Origin: Borrelia miyamotoi
GTDB lineage: Bacteria; Spirochaetota; Spirochaetia; Borreliales; Borreliaceae
Reading direction: 5' to 3'
NCBI RefSeq assembly: GCF_019668505.1
Contig: NZ_AP024371.1
Location: forward strand, 744,001-808,000
Length of the DNA stretch: 64,000 nt
Shown here: in pieces, positions 37,313 to 45,051 of the stretch
Layout: each line of letters opens with the position of its first letter
How positions within the stretch are numbered: position 1 is the stretch's first letter
Notes under the pieces: model-generated
What the model was told of the DNA's origin: nothing
The model's input: only the letters and a program-made list of their open reading frames with translations
Databases searched by the model: none
Translations under genes and position numbers: made by a program

Positions 37313-37987
37313 TTATTCTTTTTGTGCTTTTATCATATGTCTTTTATTGTTAAATCCTTTTATTATAGAGTAATTAAAATTAGCTAGTTTTAGTCCATCT
37401 TTTACAATTCTTGCTGCGGAAAATGTTGAAAGTTTTGTTCCAATTTTGCTCTTTTGAGAAATTATGCTAAATATTTCTTTATTCCACATTTTGAGATTTT
37501 TTCTTGGACTAAATCCATCTAAGAACCAGTAATCTATGTATTTTGGGACTTCTTTAAGTTTCTGTCCAACGTCTCCAACTAGGATTTTTAAACTGATATT
37601 GTCTGTTATTTTAAATTTTATGTTTTTTTTTGGTATATTAGGGTATTTTTTAAGCAATGTCTTGAAATAAGACATGTCTTTGCTAAAAAATTGTGATATT
37701 TTGTTAATTTGTTCTTTTGTTAGTGGAAACTTTTCAATTGAGTAATAATTAATTTTTGCTTTGATATTATTTTCTTTTACATGCTTTAAAAGTGCTATGA
37801 AATTAAGTCCACTTCCAAATCCTAATTCTGCAATTGTTGTACTTTGTAGTTTCAAAAGTTCTTTATCTAAGTCGCAACCTTTAATGAATACGTAAACACT
37901 CTCTTCAAGCCCGTACAGGGGATTATAGTAAATATCCTCAAATTTACTTGAATATATAGTTTTACCCTTGAACTTTAGTTTATTCAT
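37313..37987 (-). CDS. mnmD: MnmD-type tRNA methyltransferase (MnmC N-terminal-domain homologue)
   Basis: A SAM-dependent enzyme that methylates the aminomethyl group at the wobble uridine, giving mnm5U. The 224-residue protein corresponds to the N-terminal half of E. coli MnmC. It has SKFEDIYYNPLYGLEESVYVF (split here into SKFEDIYYNP and GLEESVYVF blocks), the SAM-binding motif ELGFGSGLNF (about 54-63), FEKFPLT-like EKFPLTKEQI, WFLDGFSPRKNLKMW (about 149-163) and TFSAARIVKDGL. No FAD domain is fused. A separate FAD oxidoreductase at 55052-56113 may supply that half. Confidence 0.9.
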   Translation of the reverse strand: MNKLKFKGKTIYSSKFEDIYYNPLYGLEESVYVFIKGCDLDKELLKLQSTTIAELGFGSGLNFIALLKHVKENNIKAKINYYSIEKFPLTKEQINKISQFFSKDMSYFKTLLKKYPNIPKKNIKFKITDNISLKILVGDVGQKLKEVPKYIDYWFLDGFSPRKNLKMWNKEIFSIISQKSKIGTKLSTFSAARIVKDGLKLANFNYSIIKGFNNKRHMIKAQKE

Positions 37988-38145
37988 TTAATTCTTACTC
38001 ATAAATAAGCCATGAAATAGCTTTGTTTATGAAAATTACCTTTTTTAAAAGAAATGTCATAATCCTTGCATATAATAGACTGATTTTGATTTGTTTGACT
38101 AGGATAATAGAATGTAAACCAATAATTTTTAGTTTCTTGTCTTTT

Positions 38146-38178
38146 AAGAGAAACTAACTTTAATTTTTAGTTTCTCTT
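38146..38178 (-). terminator. Hairpin downstream of groES
   Basis: A perfect 12-bp inverted repeat, AAGAGAAACTAA (38146-38157) with TTAGTTTCTCTT (38167-38178), with a 9-base loop. It begins 5 bases after the groES stop on the minus strand. The run after the stem on that strand is not T-rich, so termination efficiency is uncertain. Confidence 0.6.
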
Positions 38179-38183
38179 ATTCT

Positions 38184-38462
38184 TTATTCTTCTATAATAG
38201 CTATTATTTCTTTTGCTTTTAGAATTAAATGTTCCTTTTCATTAATCTTTACAGCCGCTCCAGCATACTTTTCATAAAGTACTACATCTCCAACTTTAAC
38301 AGTGATTTCTTCTTTATTGGAGCCAATAGCTATTACCGTTCCAATATTTGTTTTCTCTTTTGCATTCTCTGGTAGATATAATCCTGAAGTTGTTTTACTG
38401 TCGGCTTCTTTTATTTTTATTAGAACTCTATCACTTAAAGGTTTAATATTTTTCATTTTCAA
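38184..38462 (-). CDS. groES: Co-chaperonin GroES (Hsp10)
   Basis: Caps the GroEL folding chamber. The 92-residue protein has the GroES core: [19 protein letters not shown] at the N-terminus, the flexible mobile loop near residues 17-32 ([11 protein letters not shown]), [41 protein letters not shown] split across the dome and barrel strands, and the terminal IIAIIEE. A strong AAGGAG lies just before the ATG. It stands alone: groEL is not adjacent, as is also the case in Borrelia generally. Confidence 0.97.
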   Translation of the reverse strand: MKMKNIKPLSDRVLIKIKEADSKTTSGLYLPENAKEKTNIGTVIAIGSNKEEITVKVGDVVLYEKYAGAAVKINEKEHLILKAKEIIAIIEE

Positions 38463-38486
38463 ACATCTCCTTAATTTGATAATATA

Positions 38487-38516
38487 AATATACGAAAAAG
38501 TGAAGTATTAAGTCAA
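38487..38516 (-). promoter_or_regulatory. Promoter of groES (TTGACT - 18 - TATATT)
   Basis: On the minus strand, a -35 box TTGACT is at 38511-38516 and a -10 box TATATT at 38487-38492, with 18 bases between. No CIRCE operator (TTAGCACTC-N9-GAGTGCTAA) is visible, so HrcA control is not supported. Confidence 0.6.
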
Positions 38517-38598
38517 TATATTTATGTAATACTTGAAACTTCGTTTAATTTTAAAGATAATTTTTTAATAGAATATCAAGTTTAGGTGGAAAAATAGT

Positions 38599-40230
38599 TT
38601 GATAACAGTAAGTAATTTAGAAGTTGCATTTGGAGAAAGAATTTTATTTAAAGATGTTAATATCAAGTTTTTTTCTGGAAATTGTTATGGCATAATTGGA
38701 GCTAATGGTGCAGGAAAGAGTACCTTTTTAAAGGTTTTAGGTGGGACCATTGAACCTAGCAAGGGTGAGGTGTTGATTGCTAAAAATCAAAGAATGGCTG
38801 TGCTTGAGCAGAATCAGTTTGCTTATGATGATTTCAAGGTTATTGATACTGTGATTATGGGTCACAAGAAGCTTTATGCTGTGCAAAGGGAGAGAGATGA
38901 GATTTATGAAAAGCCTGATTTTAGCGATGAGGATGGAATCAGAGCCGGGGAACTTGAAGCTGAATTTGCTGAGTTTGGGGGATATGAAGCTGAGTCTAAT
39001 GCTGCAGTACTTCTTAAGGGATTAGGCATAAATGAGTCACTTCATTCTATTTTAATGAGAGATATTGAGGCAGCTTTAAAGGTAAGAGTGCTATTAGCAC
39101 AGGCTATTTTTGGAGATCCTGATATATTACTTCTTGATGAACCTACTAATAATCTTGATATTCAATCAATTAAGTGGTTAGAAGAATTTTTGATTAATTT
39201 TGAAAATACAGTTATTGTTGTATCACATGATAGACACTTTTTAAATCAGGTTTGTACTCATATTGTTGATATTGATTATGGAAAGATTCAAATTTATCTT
39301 GGTAATTATGATTTTTGGTATGAAACTAGTCAAATTCTTAATAAGCAATTAAAAGATGCCAAAAAACGATCTGAAGAAAAAATTGCAGAACTTAAGGCTT
39401 TTATTCAAAGATTTTCAAGTAATGCATCAAAATCTAGGCAAGCAACTTCAAGGAAGAAGTTAATTGATAAGATTAAAGTTGAGGATTTAAAGCCTTCTTT
39501 AAGAAAGTTTCCTTATCTTAACTTTAAGAGTGAAAGGGAGCTTGGAAAAAATGTTATTACAATTAAGAATTTGACTAAGGAATTTGAAGGACGACATATT
39601 TTAAACAATTTTAACATTATTATAGAACCTGGGCAAAAGGTTGTCTTTTTGGGAAGTCCAATCTCAGCAAGTTCTTTTTTTGATATAATTTCCAATGAAG
39701 ACAGAGATTATAAAGGGCATTATGAATGGGGTACTACTGTTAATTTTGCGTATTTTAAGAAAGATAATGAAAGATATTTTAATGTTGATTTAAGCTTGAT
39801 AGATTGGTTAAGACAGTATTCAAAAGAACAAGATGAAACTTATATTAGAGGATTTTTAGGAAGAATGCTTTTTAGTCAAGATGAGGCTTTAAAAAAGGTT
39901 AATGTTCTATCAGGGGGTGAAAAAGTAAGATGTATGCTTTCAAAGATAATGCTTAGTGGAGCTAATGTATTATTATTAGATCAGCCAACTAATCATTTAG
40001 ATCTTGAGGCCATTACATCTTTAAATACTGGTCTTCAAGATTTTAAAGGGGTTGTGTTATTCACATCTCATGACCATCAATTTATTGATACTATTGCTAA
40101 TAGGATTATTGAATTTACGCCTAATGGAATAATTGATCGTTTTATGACTTTTTCAGAGTATGTTGATGATTCTAAGGTCAAGGAATTAAGGGATAGGCTT
40201 TGTGAAGGACATACCAGTTTAAAACTTTAA
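38599..40230 (+). CDS. ABC-F family ATPase, YbiT-like, with one degenerate ATP site
   Basis: ABC-F proteins are soluble twin-ATPase factors that act on the ribosome. The 543-residue protein resembles YbiT throughout its first half, and a charged PtIM-like linker lies at about 250-310. NBD1 has intact Walker A (34-42, GANGAGKST) and Walker B D180-E181, but its signature region (about 153-162, MRDIEAALKV) has lost LSGG. NBD2 keeps LSGGE (437-441) but its Walker A is GSPISASS (352-359, Ser358 for Lys), and the catalytic Glu is Gln462. The TTG start has AGGTGG 9 bases upstream. Confidence 0.9.
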   Translation: MITVSNLEVAFGERILFKDVNIKFFSGNCYGIIGANGAGKSTFLKVLGGTIEPSKGEVLIAKNQRMAVLEQNQFAYDDFKVIDTVIMGHKKLYAVQRERDEIYEKPDFSDEDGIRAGELEAEFAEFGGYEAESNAAVLLKGLGINESLHSILMRDIEAALKVRVLLAQAIFGDPDILLLDEPTNNLDIQSIKWLEEFLINFENTVIVVSHDRHFLNQVCTHIVDIDYGKIQIYLGNYDFWYETSQILNKQLKDAKKRSEEKIAELKAFIQRFSSNASKSRQATSRKKLIDKIKVEDLKPSLRKFPYLNFKSERELGKNVITIKNLTKEFEGRHILNNFNIIIEPGQKVVFLGSPISASSFFDIISNEDRDYKGHYEWGTTVNFAYFKKDNERYFNVDLSLIDWLRQYSKEQDETYIRGFLGRMLFSQDEALKKVNVLSGGEKVRCMLSKIMLSGANVLLLDQPTNHLDLEAITSLNTGLQDFKGVVLFTSHDHQFIDTIANRIIEFTPNGIIDRFMTFSEYVDDSKVKELRDRLCEGHTSLKL

Positions 40231-40236
40231 TTTTAT

Positions 40237-41940
40237 ATGTTGGACCGTTACAGCATTTTTGTAGTATTCAAGGCAAGTATTTGTATTTTTGTATTTTTAA
40301 GTAATTGCTTTGTCATTTCAGCAGATGTTAATCTTTATTTTCAGAAAGCTTTAACAGGGCAGATCTTAGGGAATCCTATTCTTGATGAGAGGCTTAATAC
40401 TGTTACAGTGTTGACAAAGGATAGATGGTTAACTACCTATACTATGTCTTTAAATAAACAATATTCTTATAGATTAAATCGTACCCCGTATCCTTTCCTT
40501 TTAAAAGATTTTGGCAGTGGTTATTATGTTATTACAGTACGTAATGAGGTTCAAAAAATTAGAAGAGGTAAGCTTATCTGGAAATATAATTTAGGAGTGC
40601 CTCCTGTAAAAGCCCCTTCAATAGGGAATGGTTATATTTTAATTCCTAAGATTGATGAGAAAGTTATTGCTTTAAGACTTGGGGATGGTCAAAAAGTTTT
40701 TGAGTTGGATATAGAAGGGAAGGCTGTGACATCTTCTGTTGTTCTGGAGAATGGCAATTTTTATATTGCAAATGAAAATTATAAAATGTTTGCTTTTAAT
40801 TCAGGGGGAGAAAAAATATGGAGCTCTGATCTTATGTCTTTTCCCAATGTATTAATGATAAGTACTAATAATGAGATAATTGTTGGATATCAATCTGGAG
40901 ATGTAGCTGTGTATAATAGCGATTTTGGTGATATGTTAAGTTCCATTAGGTTGAGTCATCCCATTAATTTTTTATTTGAAAAGTTTAATGGAGAATATAT
41001 TGCAGTTTCTGATGTTGGGGTTTGTTTTAGTTTAAGTAAAAACCTTGAGCTTATGTTCTTTAGAAATTTACGTTTAAAGCTTAAGGAAGCTGTGCTTTAT
41101 GATAATAAAAATCTTTTTATTGTAATGAAGTCAGATGGAGTTTGGGCTCTTGATGAATATTTTAAACCTGTTGATAGTTATGATGAGATAAAGGATATAT
41201 CGGGACTTGTAGCTAATGTTGGAATAATTGCTACGGGCGGAGTTAATTGGATATTAACTACTTATTATTATGAATATAAGGATGAGCTTGATGTTACTGT
41301 TTGGAACCATACATTAGGTAATAGATATCATCAAAATAGGATAGATTTTAGAGAAAAGTCTTTAGTAGATCATGAAGATATTTATTTGGTTCTTGATGAA
41401 ATGTTGAACTCTACATATAGTAATAGTACTTATAATAACTTTTTAAGTATTCTAGATTCTCTAATAATGAAATATGGTAGCTTTCCAAAAAAGTATTTGG
41501 ATTTATATAAAAAAGCTGTGAATAATTGGCTTGCTCCAAGAAATGGTATTGATAGAATATCTCAAAGAGGTCAACTTTATAAATATTTTATGTATGTTGA
41601 TGATGTATCTTCGGTTAAGAGTTTTATCAATATGGCAATTAAGGAAAAAGATATTAGTAATGTAATTCAATTGGTTGAAAGTATTGCTAAATTTGAATAT
41701 TATCATGGGGAAGATGATCTTGTATATAATTATATTCAGTATATAGTATTAAATTATCAAGGCAATCTAGAGATAGCGTATGCTGTTCTTATAAGCTTGC
41801 GCAAGATAATTTTGAATTCTACAGAGGATAATCTTAAAAAGTATAGAAACAAATATTTAACCCTTTTAAAGTTTATCAAACGACAAAATTTTTCTGAAAA
41901 GATTAACCGGTTTGTTAATGAAATTATTGTGCGTCTTTGA
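40237..41940 (+). CDS. Exported beta-propeller (PQQ-like repeat) protein, function unknown
   Basis: The 567-residue protein has an N-terminal hydrophobic export signal (about 8-28) with FLSNC at its end, which could be a loose borrelial lipobox or just part of the signal. Residues 40-340 contain PQQ/WD-like blades (KLIWKYNLGVPPVKAP, VIALRLGDGQKVFELDI, MFAFNSGGEKIWSSDL), and the last 200 residues are helical. The fold resembles BamB-like propellers, but no outer-membrane assembly role is shown. It follows the ABC-F gene by 6 bases, and no ribosome-binding site was seen. Confidence 0.72.
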   Translation: MLDRYSIFVVFKASICIFVFLSNCFVISADVNLYFQKALTGQILGNPILDERLNTVTVLTKDRWLTTYTMSLNKQYSYRLNRTPYPFLLKDFGSGYYVITVRNEVQKIRRGKLIWKYNLGVPPVKAPSIGNGYILIPKIDEKVIALRLGDGQKVFELDIEGKAVTSSVVLENGNFYIANENYKMFAFNSGGEKIWSSDLMSFPNVLMISTNNEIIVGYQSGDVAVYNSDFGDMLSSIRLSHPINFLFEKFNGEYIAVSDVGVCFSLSKNLELMFFRNLRLKLKEAVLYDNKNLFIVMKSDGVWALDEYFKPVDSYDEIKDISGLVANVGIIATGGVNWILTTYYYEYKDELDVTVWNHTLGNRYHQNRIDFREKSLVDHEDIYLVLDEMLNSTYSNSTYNNFLSILDSLIMKYGSFPKKYLDLYKKAVNNWLAPRNGIDRISQRGQLYKYFMYVDDVSSVKSFINMAIKEKDISNVIQLVESIAKFEYYHGEDDLVYNYIQYIVLNYQGNLEIAYAVLISLRKIILNSTEDNLKKYRNKYLTLLKFIKRQNFSEKINRFVNEIIVRL

Positions 41941-42068
41941 TTCATTTTGTGACTAATTTTATGTTATTATTTATTAGATACATATGTTATTATGTTTTTA
42001 AATTGATATTTGATTTATACTGATTTAGTTAGTGGTAGGGTTTATCGTTCACTAGGGGGATTTTTATT

Positions 42069-44090
42069 ATGAAAGTAATACAGATAGTTTTTATGTCTTT
42101 ATTTATCTTTTTGAATGTTTTTACTTTTAATGCTAGAGAAGTTGATAAAAAGAGGTTAAAAGATTTTGTTAATATGGATCTTGAATTTGTTAATTATCGG
42201 GGTCCTTATGATTCTACAGATACGTATCAACAAATAGTAGGTATTGGTGAATTTTTAGCGAAAAATTTAACCAATAACAAATCTAATTATTATAAAAAAT
42301 ATTATGTTAATAGGTACATTGAGAGTAATGATGAGAAGAGTAGCTCAGATGTTTTTCTTATTAGTGAAAGTTCTTCTCTTGATAGTATCTTAAATCTTAG
42401 AAGAATACTTACGGGATATTTGATGGGAGCTTTTAATTATAGTAAAGATAGTGCAGCTTTACTCGCTAAAGCTATTACAATATATAATGCTGTTTACCGT
42501 GGTGATTTGGACTATTATAGTGATGCTTATATTCAGCCTGCTATTGAAGGTTTAAGTAAAGATAATGTAGGACTGTCAAGAGTTTATAGCCAGTGGGCTG
42601 GAAAAACTTGTATTTTTATTCCTTTTAAGAGAAATATTTTATCAGGAAGTATTGAATCAGAGGTTGATCTTGACAAAATAGTTACAGAGAAGGTAGTTGG
42701 GGCGCTTTTAAATGAAAATGAAGAAATTCAAACAGATTTTGCAAGGGAGCTGACTGATGTTCAGGACGAAATTCGTGATGTTGATCAGGATAAGGTTGAT
42801 ATTGAGTTTGATACTTTGAAAAGTATTAATGATGAGTTAACTGAGACTATTGATAACTTAAGGGAGCAACTTAATAAGTCTGTTGATGACATTGAGAATG
42901 AGAACATTAAGAAGCAAATTGATGATAAGATGCTTGATAGGGATGCTTTAAAGAATAAAGCAAGTGGACTTGAAAAGTCTCAGAAGAAATTAGATGATTC
43001 TCAGCAAAAATTAGATAAGCAAAGGGATGCAGTTAAAAATAAGATACAGGAAAAACTTGAGAAGGAAAACAAACATAAAAATTTGCCAAAACCTGGAGAG
43101 ATAAATTCTCCAAAAGTAGATGAGAAATTGCAGTTAACTGAAGCTATTGATAATTTGAGGGAGCAACTTAATAAGTCTGTTGATGACATTGAGAATGAGA
43201 ACATTAAGAAGCAAATTGATGATAAGATGCTTGATAGGGATGCTTTAAAGAATAAAGCAAGTGGACTTGAAAAGTCTCAGAAGAAATTAGATGATTCTCA
43301 GCAAAAATTAGATAAGCAAAGGGATGCAGTTAAAAATAAGATACAGGAAAAACATGAGAAGGAAAACAAACATAAGAATTTGCCAAAACCTGGAGAGATA
43401 AATTCTCCAAAAGTAGATGAGAAATTGCAGTTAACTAAAACTGTTAAAGACTTGAAGAAGCAACTTAAAAAAGCTACCTTTGATGTATCTAAGAGAACTC
43501 CTATTATTATAAATAACAAATCTACTCAAAGTAGTAGTTTTGATAAACCTCCTTTAGATTCTAAAGTTCAACTGGATCAACCCAAAGATATAAGTAAATT
43601 GCCTCTTAAGGATGAGAATCATAAATCTGTATTCTTAGAGATTATTAATCCAAATACTAATTTGGGAGTTCTACGATTTATTGACTCGGATGAAGATAAA
43701 TTGGCAAAGACTTCTCAATATGGTGTTAGAAGGTATGGATTTTATGAGAGAGATGATGATTTTGTAGTGATAAGACTTTGTTCAGGTGTTGCAAAGCTTC
43801 AGTTGCTTAGTAAATTAGAAAATTTAAAAGTTAAATCTGAAGCAGATTTTAATTTAAATAGAGATTCTTCTCTTTTTGTTGATTCAAGAATGATTTTGGT
43901 AGTTGTTAAAGATAATAATGTTTGGAAATTGGCAAAATTTTCTCCAAAGGATTTGAGCAAGTTTGTTCTCTCGGAAGATGAAATTTTTCCATTTACAAGT
44001 TTTACTGTTAATACAAAGTATGTTTATTTGCAAGATTCATCTAAGAATATTATTACTTTGGATCTAAATACTTTGAAGAAAGCACCTTAA
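42069..44090 (+). CDS. p83/100: P83/100 antigen (borrelial exported coiled-coil protein)
   Basis: A genus-specific immunodominant antigen, known in Lyme Borrelia as BB0744. The 673-residue protein has a signal peptide (about 1-22) followed by AREVD. A conserved N-terminal domain includes DFVNMDLEFVNYRGPYDST and the central RVYSQWAGKT. The charged middle part forms a coiled coil with two nearly identical 99-residue repeats, and the conserved C-terminal domain (about 515-670) is beta-rich. The start ATG has GGGGGA upstream. The C-terminus and N-terminus are well conserved, the middle is not. Function is unknown. Confidence 0.95.
   Translation: MKVIQIVFMSLFIFLNVFTFNAREVDKKRLKDFVNMDLEFVNYRGPYDSTDTYQQIVGIGEFLAKNLTNNKSNYYKKYYVNRYIESNDEKSSSDVFLISESSSLDSILNLRRILTGYLMGAFNYSKDSAALLAKAITIYNAVYRGDLDYYSDAYIQPAIEGLSKDNVGLSRVYSQWAGKTCIFIPFKRNILSGSIESEVDLDKIVTEKVVGALLNENEEIQTDFARELTDVQDEIRDVDQDKVDIEFDTLKSINDELTETIDNLREQLNKSVDDIENENIKKQIDDKMLDRDALKNKASGLEKSQKKLDDSQQKLDKQRDAVKNKIQEKLEKENKHKNLPKPGEINSPKVDEKLQLTEAIDNLREQLNKSVDDIENENIKKQIDDKMLDRDALKNKASGLEKSQKKLDDSQQKLDKQRDAVKNKIQEKHEKENKHKNLPKPGEINSPKVDEKLQLTKTVKDLKKQLKKATFDVSKRTPIIINNKSTQSSSFDKPPLDSKVQLDQPKDISKLPLKDENHKSVFLEIINPNTNLGVLRFIDSDEDKLAKTSQYGVRRYGFYERDDDFVVIRLCSGVAKLQLLSKLENLKVKSEADFNLNRDSSLFVDSRMILVVVKDNNVWKLAKFSPKDLSKFVLSEDEIFPFTSFTVNTKYVYLQDSSKNIITLDLNTLKKAP
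42840..43433 (+). repeat. Tandem 297-bp duplication inside P83/100
   Basis: Two adjacent copies, 42840-43136 and 43137-43433, encode a 99-residue coiled-coil unit. They differ at only about six bases by eye, including one L/H change. A partial, diverged third start (LTKTVKDLKKQL) follows. Confidence 0.92.
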
Positions 44091-44131
44091 ATAATTTTTT
44101 TGATTTCAACAGCGTTTGAGTAATTTAGAAA

Positions 44132-44153
44132 GAAAAGATTTTGGATTCTTTTC
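44132..44153. terminator. Hairpin between P83/100 and tRNA-Pro
   Basis: A 7-bp stem GAAAAGA (44132-44138) with TCTTTTC (44147-44153) and an 8-base loop. On the minus strand it is followed by TTTCT, so it could terminate the tRNA transcript, and it may also serve the convergent P83/100 transcript. Confidence 0.5.
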
Positions 44154-44168
44154 ATCTTATGGGAAGAA

Positions 44169-44240
44169 TCGGGACAGTGAGATTCGAACTCACGATCCCC
44201 TGCTCCCAAAGCAGGTGCCTTACCACTAGGCCATGTCCCG
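44169..44240 (-). tRNA. tRNA-Pro (anticodon UGG)
   Basis: 72 bases forming a full cloverleaf. The acceptor stem pairs CGGGACA with TGTCCCG, the anticodon loop is TTTGGGA with anticodon TGG, and the TPsiC arm is GTGAG-TTCGAAT-CTCAC. The CCA end is not encoded. Confidence 0.97.
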
Positions 44241-44250
44241 AAAAAATTAC

Positions 44251-44324
44251 TGCGCCAATTAGGACTCGAACCTAAAACCTACAGATTAGAAGTCTGTTGC
44301 TCTATCCAATTGAGCTATTAGCGC
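44251..44324 (-). tRNA. tRNA-Arg (anticodon UCU)
   Basis: 74 bases forming a full cloverleaf. The acceptor stem pairs GCGCTAA with TTGGCGC (one G-U), the anticodon stem is CAGA/TCTG with loop CTTCTAA and anticodon TCT, and a standard TTCGAGT TPsiC loop is present. It lies 10 bases upstream of tRNA-Pro on the same strand, so the two are probably one transcript. Confidence 0.97.
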
Positions 44325-44341
44325 TTTTGAGCCTAAAGTTG

Positions 44342-44370
44342 AGTATATCATGTTGAAAAATCCTTGTCAA
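44342..44370 (-). promoter_or_regulatory. Promoter of the tRNA-Arg/tRNA-Pro unit (TTGACA - 17 - TATACT)
   Basis: On the minus strand, a consensus -35 TTGACA is at 44365-44370 and a -10 TATACT at 44342-44347, 17 bases apart, placed just upstream of tRNA-Arg. Confidence 0.85.
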
Positions 44371-44392
44371 TAAAATTATTGTCACTTATATT
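44364..44392 (+). promoter_or_regulatory. Promoter of nth (TTGTCA - 17 - TATATT)
   Basis: On the plus strand, -35 TTGTCA is at 44364-44369 and -10 TATATT at 44387-44392, 17 bases apart. The -35 box overlaps that of the divergent tRNA promoter by five bases. The predicted start lies at about 44399, only some 9 bases before the likely nth ATG. Confidence 0.75.
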
Positions 44393-44407
44393 TTGTTAGG
44401 ATTATGT

Positions 44408-45043
44408 ATGTTTTATAATTGTTTTATGCTTAACATTGATTTAATTATAGATGAAGCTTTGTCTAGATATCCAGATGTTAAACCTTTTTTGACTTTTAGA
44501 AATGATTATGAGCTTTTAATAATGGTAATTTTGAGTGCAAGGACAACTGATAATATGGTGAATAAAATTGCACCTGAGCTTTTTAAAAGATACGGAGATT
44601 TTGAAAGTTTAGCCAATGCTGACTTGATAGATGTTGAGAGATTAATTTATAAGTTAGGGTTTTATTCTAATAAATCTAAAAATATTATTAACTGTGCACG
44701 AATGATTTTAGAAAGTTTTAAAGGTGTTATTCCTGATAATATTTTTGATCTTGTATCTTTGCCAGGAGTAGGTAGAAAAACAGCTAATGTTATTCTTGGA
44801 GTTGTTTATGATAAGCCTGCTATAATTGTGGATACTCATTTTAGCAGAGTTGTGATTAGACATGGACTTACAATTGAGAGAACACCCTTAAAAATTGAAT
44901 TGGATTTAAAGAGGAAAATAGCTTCTGATAAACAATATAGATTTTCTATGGCTATTAATAAGCATGGAAGAGATATTTGTACGTCACGCAGTAAAACCTG
45001 TAATAGTTGTTTTTTAGAAAAATTTGCACCAAGAGTGGTTTAA
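44408..45043 (+). CDS. nth: Endonuclease III (Nth), lacking one Fe-S cysteine
   Basis: A DNA glycosylase/AP lyase for oxidised pyrimidines in base excision repair. The start is ATG 44408 (AGGA 6 bases upstream); an upstream TTG at 44393 lies inside the promoter -10 box. A further in-frame ATG at 44426 is also possible. The 211-residue protein has the helix-hairpin-helix LPGVGRKTANVIL with the catalytic Lys, and the catalytic Asp in IVDTHFSRV. The C-terminal cluster loop should read C-x6-C-x2-C-x5-C, but here C191, C198 and C201 are present and the fourth position is Ala207. Confidence 0.93.
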   Translation: MFYNCFMLNIDLIIDEALSRYPDVKPFLTFRNDYELLIMVILSARTTDNMVNKIAPELFKRYGDFESLANADLIDVERLIYKLGFYSNKSKNIINCARMILESFKGVIPDNIFDLVSLPGVGRKTANVILGVVYDKPAIIVDTHFSRVVIRHGLTIERTPLKIELDLKRKIASDKQYRFSMAINKHGRDICTSRSKTCNSCFLEKFAPRVV

Positions 45044-45051
45044 TTTTGGTT

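Noticed and set aside
38463..38598. CIRCE heat-shock operator upstream of groES
   Set aside because: No TTAGCACTC-N9-GAGTGCTAA-like inverted repeat is present; only an ordinary promoter is seen.
40315..40330. FLSNC in the beta-propeller protein as a definite lipobox
   Set aside because: Asn before the Cys is unusual and the signal can be read as ordinary type I, so lipidation is left open and not claimed.
41941..42068. Promoter pair and short frame upstream of P83/100
   Set aside because: Several TATxxT-like strings but no convincing -35 at proper spacing, and only a 20-codon frame; nothing stands out.
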